The position numbers and the translations under genes were made by a program. The notes under the pieces were generated by a model. The model was not told the DNA's origin. It did not search any database and was given only the letters and a program-made list of their open reading frames with translations. Shown here in pieces: positions 62,480-64,000 of a DNA stretch of 64,000 nucleotides; position 1 is the first letter of the stretch; every line of letters begins with the position of its first letter. This DNA comes from Paenibacillus urinalis. GTDB lineage: Bacteria > Bacillota > Bacilli > Paenibacillales > Paenibacillaceae. The stretch spans positions 1,369,501 to 1,433,500 of the forward strand of contig NZ_CP118108.1 in NCBI RefSeq assembly GCF_028747985.1. Reading direction: 5' to 3'.

Positions 62480-62598
62480 ACTTTACCCAGAATAGCTGGG
62501 AATTAAAGAGGAAGCATAAGTAAATATGGTGTTGGAAGGAATCCATTTCACTAATCGCATAAGGTGGATGCGAAACGGTATAATGCTACCAGCTGAGA

Positions 62599-63633
62599 TC
62601 ACTTTGGTGGAAAAGGTCTGAGAAAAGCTTTGGGAATCGGTGTTTCGAACCGCATTTGCTTCCCTGTCCCCGGATGAGTAAAGGCAAGCACTCTGGCGTG
62701 CAGCGCAAGTCGGCCGATGCCTCGTCCCTTAGCGCCATATTTCTTGTCACCGACAACCGGATGTCCCAGTTCCTCCATATGAACCCGGATCTGATTCTTG
62801 CGCCCGGTCTCGAGCTGAATATCAAGCAATGAATAGTCGTTGCTGGTTTGCAGTGTTTTGAAATGAGTAACGGCCTTCTGCCCATCATTTGCATAGGGAG
62901 TGGAATACATCTTGAGTGTCTTGCTTTCTTTTAGATAGGAGGTAATCGTGCCCTGCTCCTGCTTGACCTTACCTTCCACAAGCGCAACATAGGTTCGTTC
63001 TTCGACCGCATCACGCCAAGCATTTTGGAGAGACTGCTGAATGGCTTCGCTCTTGGCGAACATCATCACTCCTGAGGTATCCCGATCAAGGCGATGAACG
63101 ATAAAGATTCGGTTAGCCGGATGCGATACACGTACATGGGCCGTCAGCTGACGATAGGCTGTAAGCTCTTGTTCTTTGTCGGAAGCTACAGACAGCAAGC
63201 CAGAATCCTTATTTACGATGATAATGTCCTCATCCTCATGCAGAATCGTCAGGCCGATGAGGGGAGGTGCTTCTTCTTTTTTCTCCTGATCTACTGCTAC
63301 GGTCATCCCTTTGGTTAATGGATGATTAAAGGCCGTTATCGTCTTTCCATCAACGGAAATCTGACCGCGGGACAATAGTGCCTTGATTGAATTACGGCTT
63401 TTATTGGATAAGTTCGCCAGCAGGTAGGGGAGCAGCTCAGCGTCTTCTTGGACGATGTAGCTCTTGACAGGCACCGATGGAATCGAAGCAGGCTTTTTCG
63501 AAGTGGATTTGGCTGATCCTTTGAAGCTTGAAGCCTGTCCTTTGCTGCCTTTATGTGATCTGGTGTTCGAGGCTGACGGTGGACGGTTGCTGTAGTCATC
63601 CTCTGTACCTTGATAATTCGTTTTTTTTCGCAT
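62599..63633 (-). CDS. RluA-family pseudouridine synthase
   Basis: 344 residues. A basic, Ser/Lys-rich extension (about 1-52) precedes an S4 RNA-binding domain (about 55-115, YLLANLSNKSRNSIKALLSRGQISVDGKTI), then the catalytic domain with the motif HRLDRDTSGVMMFAKS (Asp is catalytic) near 180. NQIRVHMEELGHPVVGDKKYG and LALHARVLAFTHP complete the family pattern. It modifies uridines in rRNA or tRNA; the site is unknown. ATG 63633 follows AGGAGG. Upstream of speD on the same strand, separated by 173 bases. Confidence 0.93.
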   Translation of the reverse strand: MRKKTNYQGTEDDYSNRPPSASNTRSHKGSKGQASSFKGSAKSTSKKPASIPSVPVKSYIVQEDAELLPYLLANLSNKSRNSIKALLSRGQISVDGKTITAFNHPLTKGMTVAVDQEKKEEAPPLIGLTILHEDEDIIIVNKDSGLLSVASDKEQELTAYRQLTAHVRVSHPANRIFIVHRLDRDTSGVMMFAKSEAIQQSLQNAWRDAVEERTYVALVEGKVKQEQGTITSYLKESKTLKMYSTPYANDGQKAVTHFKTLQTSNDYSLLDIQLETGRKNQIRVHMEELGHPVVGDKKYGAKGRGIGRLALHARVLAFTHPGTGKQMRFETPIPKAFLRPFPPK

Positions 63634-63840
63634 GCCTTAAGGCCTCCTGGTTCGGTTAAAAATACGGCAAATCCATCAAGCGTTTAGTTCTTGATATCCT
63701 GGTTAATATACCACACAAGAGGTAAAGTTTGCACGGAATCGCCTGGGTTGTGGAGGTTGTTCGTGGTAAAATGATGATGCATAGAATGAGCTCAAGTATG
63801 AAATCTTATAAGAGTATGAAGAAAAGGGAGAATAGACATC

Positions 63841-64000
63841 ATGAACATGAAGAAAAAGAAGTTTCATCTACTAGCACTTCTCGCTGTACTTAGCTTGCTG
63901 CTCGCCGCTTGTGGTGATCATTTGGTAGAGGAGAACAGCAACGACATAAGCAAGGAAAATATCGATGAGGATCAGCAAATTGTGATTGCCGGGACTGAAG
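63841..64000 (+). CDS. Lipoprotein of unknown function, 5' part only
   Basis: Only 53 residues are visible before the window ends. ATG 63841 follows AAAAGGGAG. The N-terminus MNMKKKKFHLLALLAVLSL leads to the lipobox LLAAC (Cys24), so the protein is membrane-anchored on the outside. The next part is acidic and Asn/Asp/Glu-rich (VEENSNDISKENIDEDQQ), followed by IVIAGTE, possibly the first strand of a domain. No family can be named. Confidence 0.8.
   Translation, partial: MNMKKKKFHLLALLAVLSLLLAACGDHLVEENSNDISKENIDEDQQIVIAGTE

Noticed and set aside
1..64000. Prophage, insertion sequence, defence island or biosynthetic cluster
   Set aside because: No transposase, integrase, phage structural, restriction or nuclease-defence, NRPS/PKS or RiPP genes were recognised; tRNA-like folds were not seen either.

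Overview
The window looks like chromosome from a Gram-positive, spore-former-type member of the Bacillota, most probably Paenibacillus or a close relative. This is inferred from strong AGGAGG-type ribosome binding sites, lipobox signal peptides, Bacillus-style regulators (MocR, GntR/FCD, MarR, TetR, a cre site) and Bacillus-like enzyme families, at moderate GC. I saw no phage, insertion sequence, CRISPR array, rRNA or tRNA.

Layout. 1-0.27 kb: start of a secreted nuclease lipoprotein (minus). 0.5-11.5 kb: a ten-gene Tad/Flp-type pilus locus (tadZ, tadA, tadB, tadC, Flp-like pilin, TadE-like, DUF5702-like, second TadE-like, prepilin peptidase, DUF6382/FHA protein), preceded by a strong terminator hairpin with no upstream plus-strand gene to serve. 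11.5-24 kb: housekeeping genes (TIGR01777 epimerase, DUF2621 protein, nfo, purU, tkt, pgi, YigZ, TetR, an orphan CysA-type ATPase, an MBL hydrolase). 24-30.2 kb: divergent MocR regulator/EamA exporter, an ECF sigma factor beside clpP, then a HAD phosphatase and a lipoate ligase on the minus strand.

30.4-41.9 kb: a cobalamin salvage and uptake region. It has four parts: a tandem-repeat spacer; an overlapping cobD-cbiZ-cbiB-phosphatase operon; a B12-riboswitch-controlled btuFCD importer; and a cobT-cobU-cobS-cobQ operon whose likely promoter lies inside the btuD terminator. Together these import corrinoids, remodel cobinamide through CbiZ, make and attach the aminopropanol linker, and build the nucleotide loop.

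42-64 kb: metabolic and accessory genes: a cystine importer, a prolidase-like peptidase, a PQQ-type sugar dehydrogenase lipoprotein, short-chain dehydrogenases, acetyltransferases, a split ThrE-type exporter, an ArsR-like regulator next to a GH43 arabinanase with a cre site over its promoter, a calcium-motif propeller-like protein, a mannonate operon (GntR-uxuA-uxuB-like) with a 28-bp palindromic operator and a facing zinc dehydrogenase, a MarR-SDR-SDR operon, speD carrying an in-frame stop codon, and an RluA-type pseudouridine synthase. The window ends inside a lipoprotein gene.

The most notable observations are the nonsense codon in speD, the attenuator-like hairpin before the pilus operon, several well-defined operator candidates (MocR direct repeats, GntR palindrome, cre, cystine-gene inverted repeat), the tandem repeats before cobD, and the overlap of terminator and promoter in the cobalamin region. 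No clearly new defence or mobile system was found.
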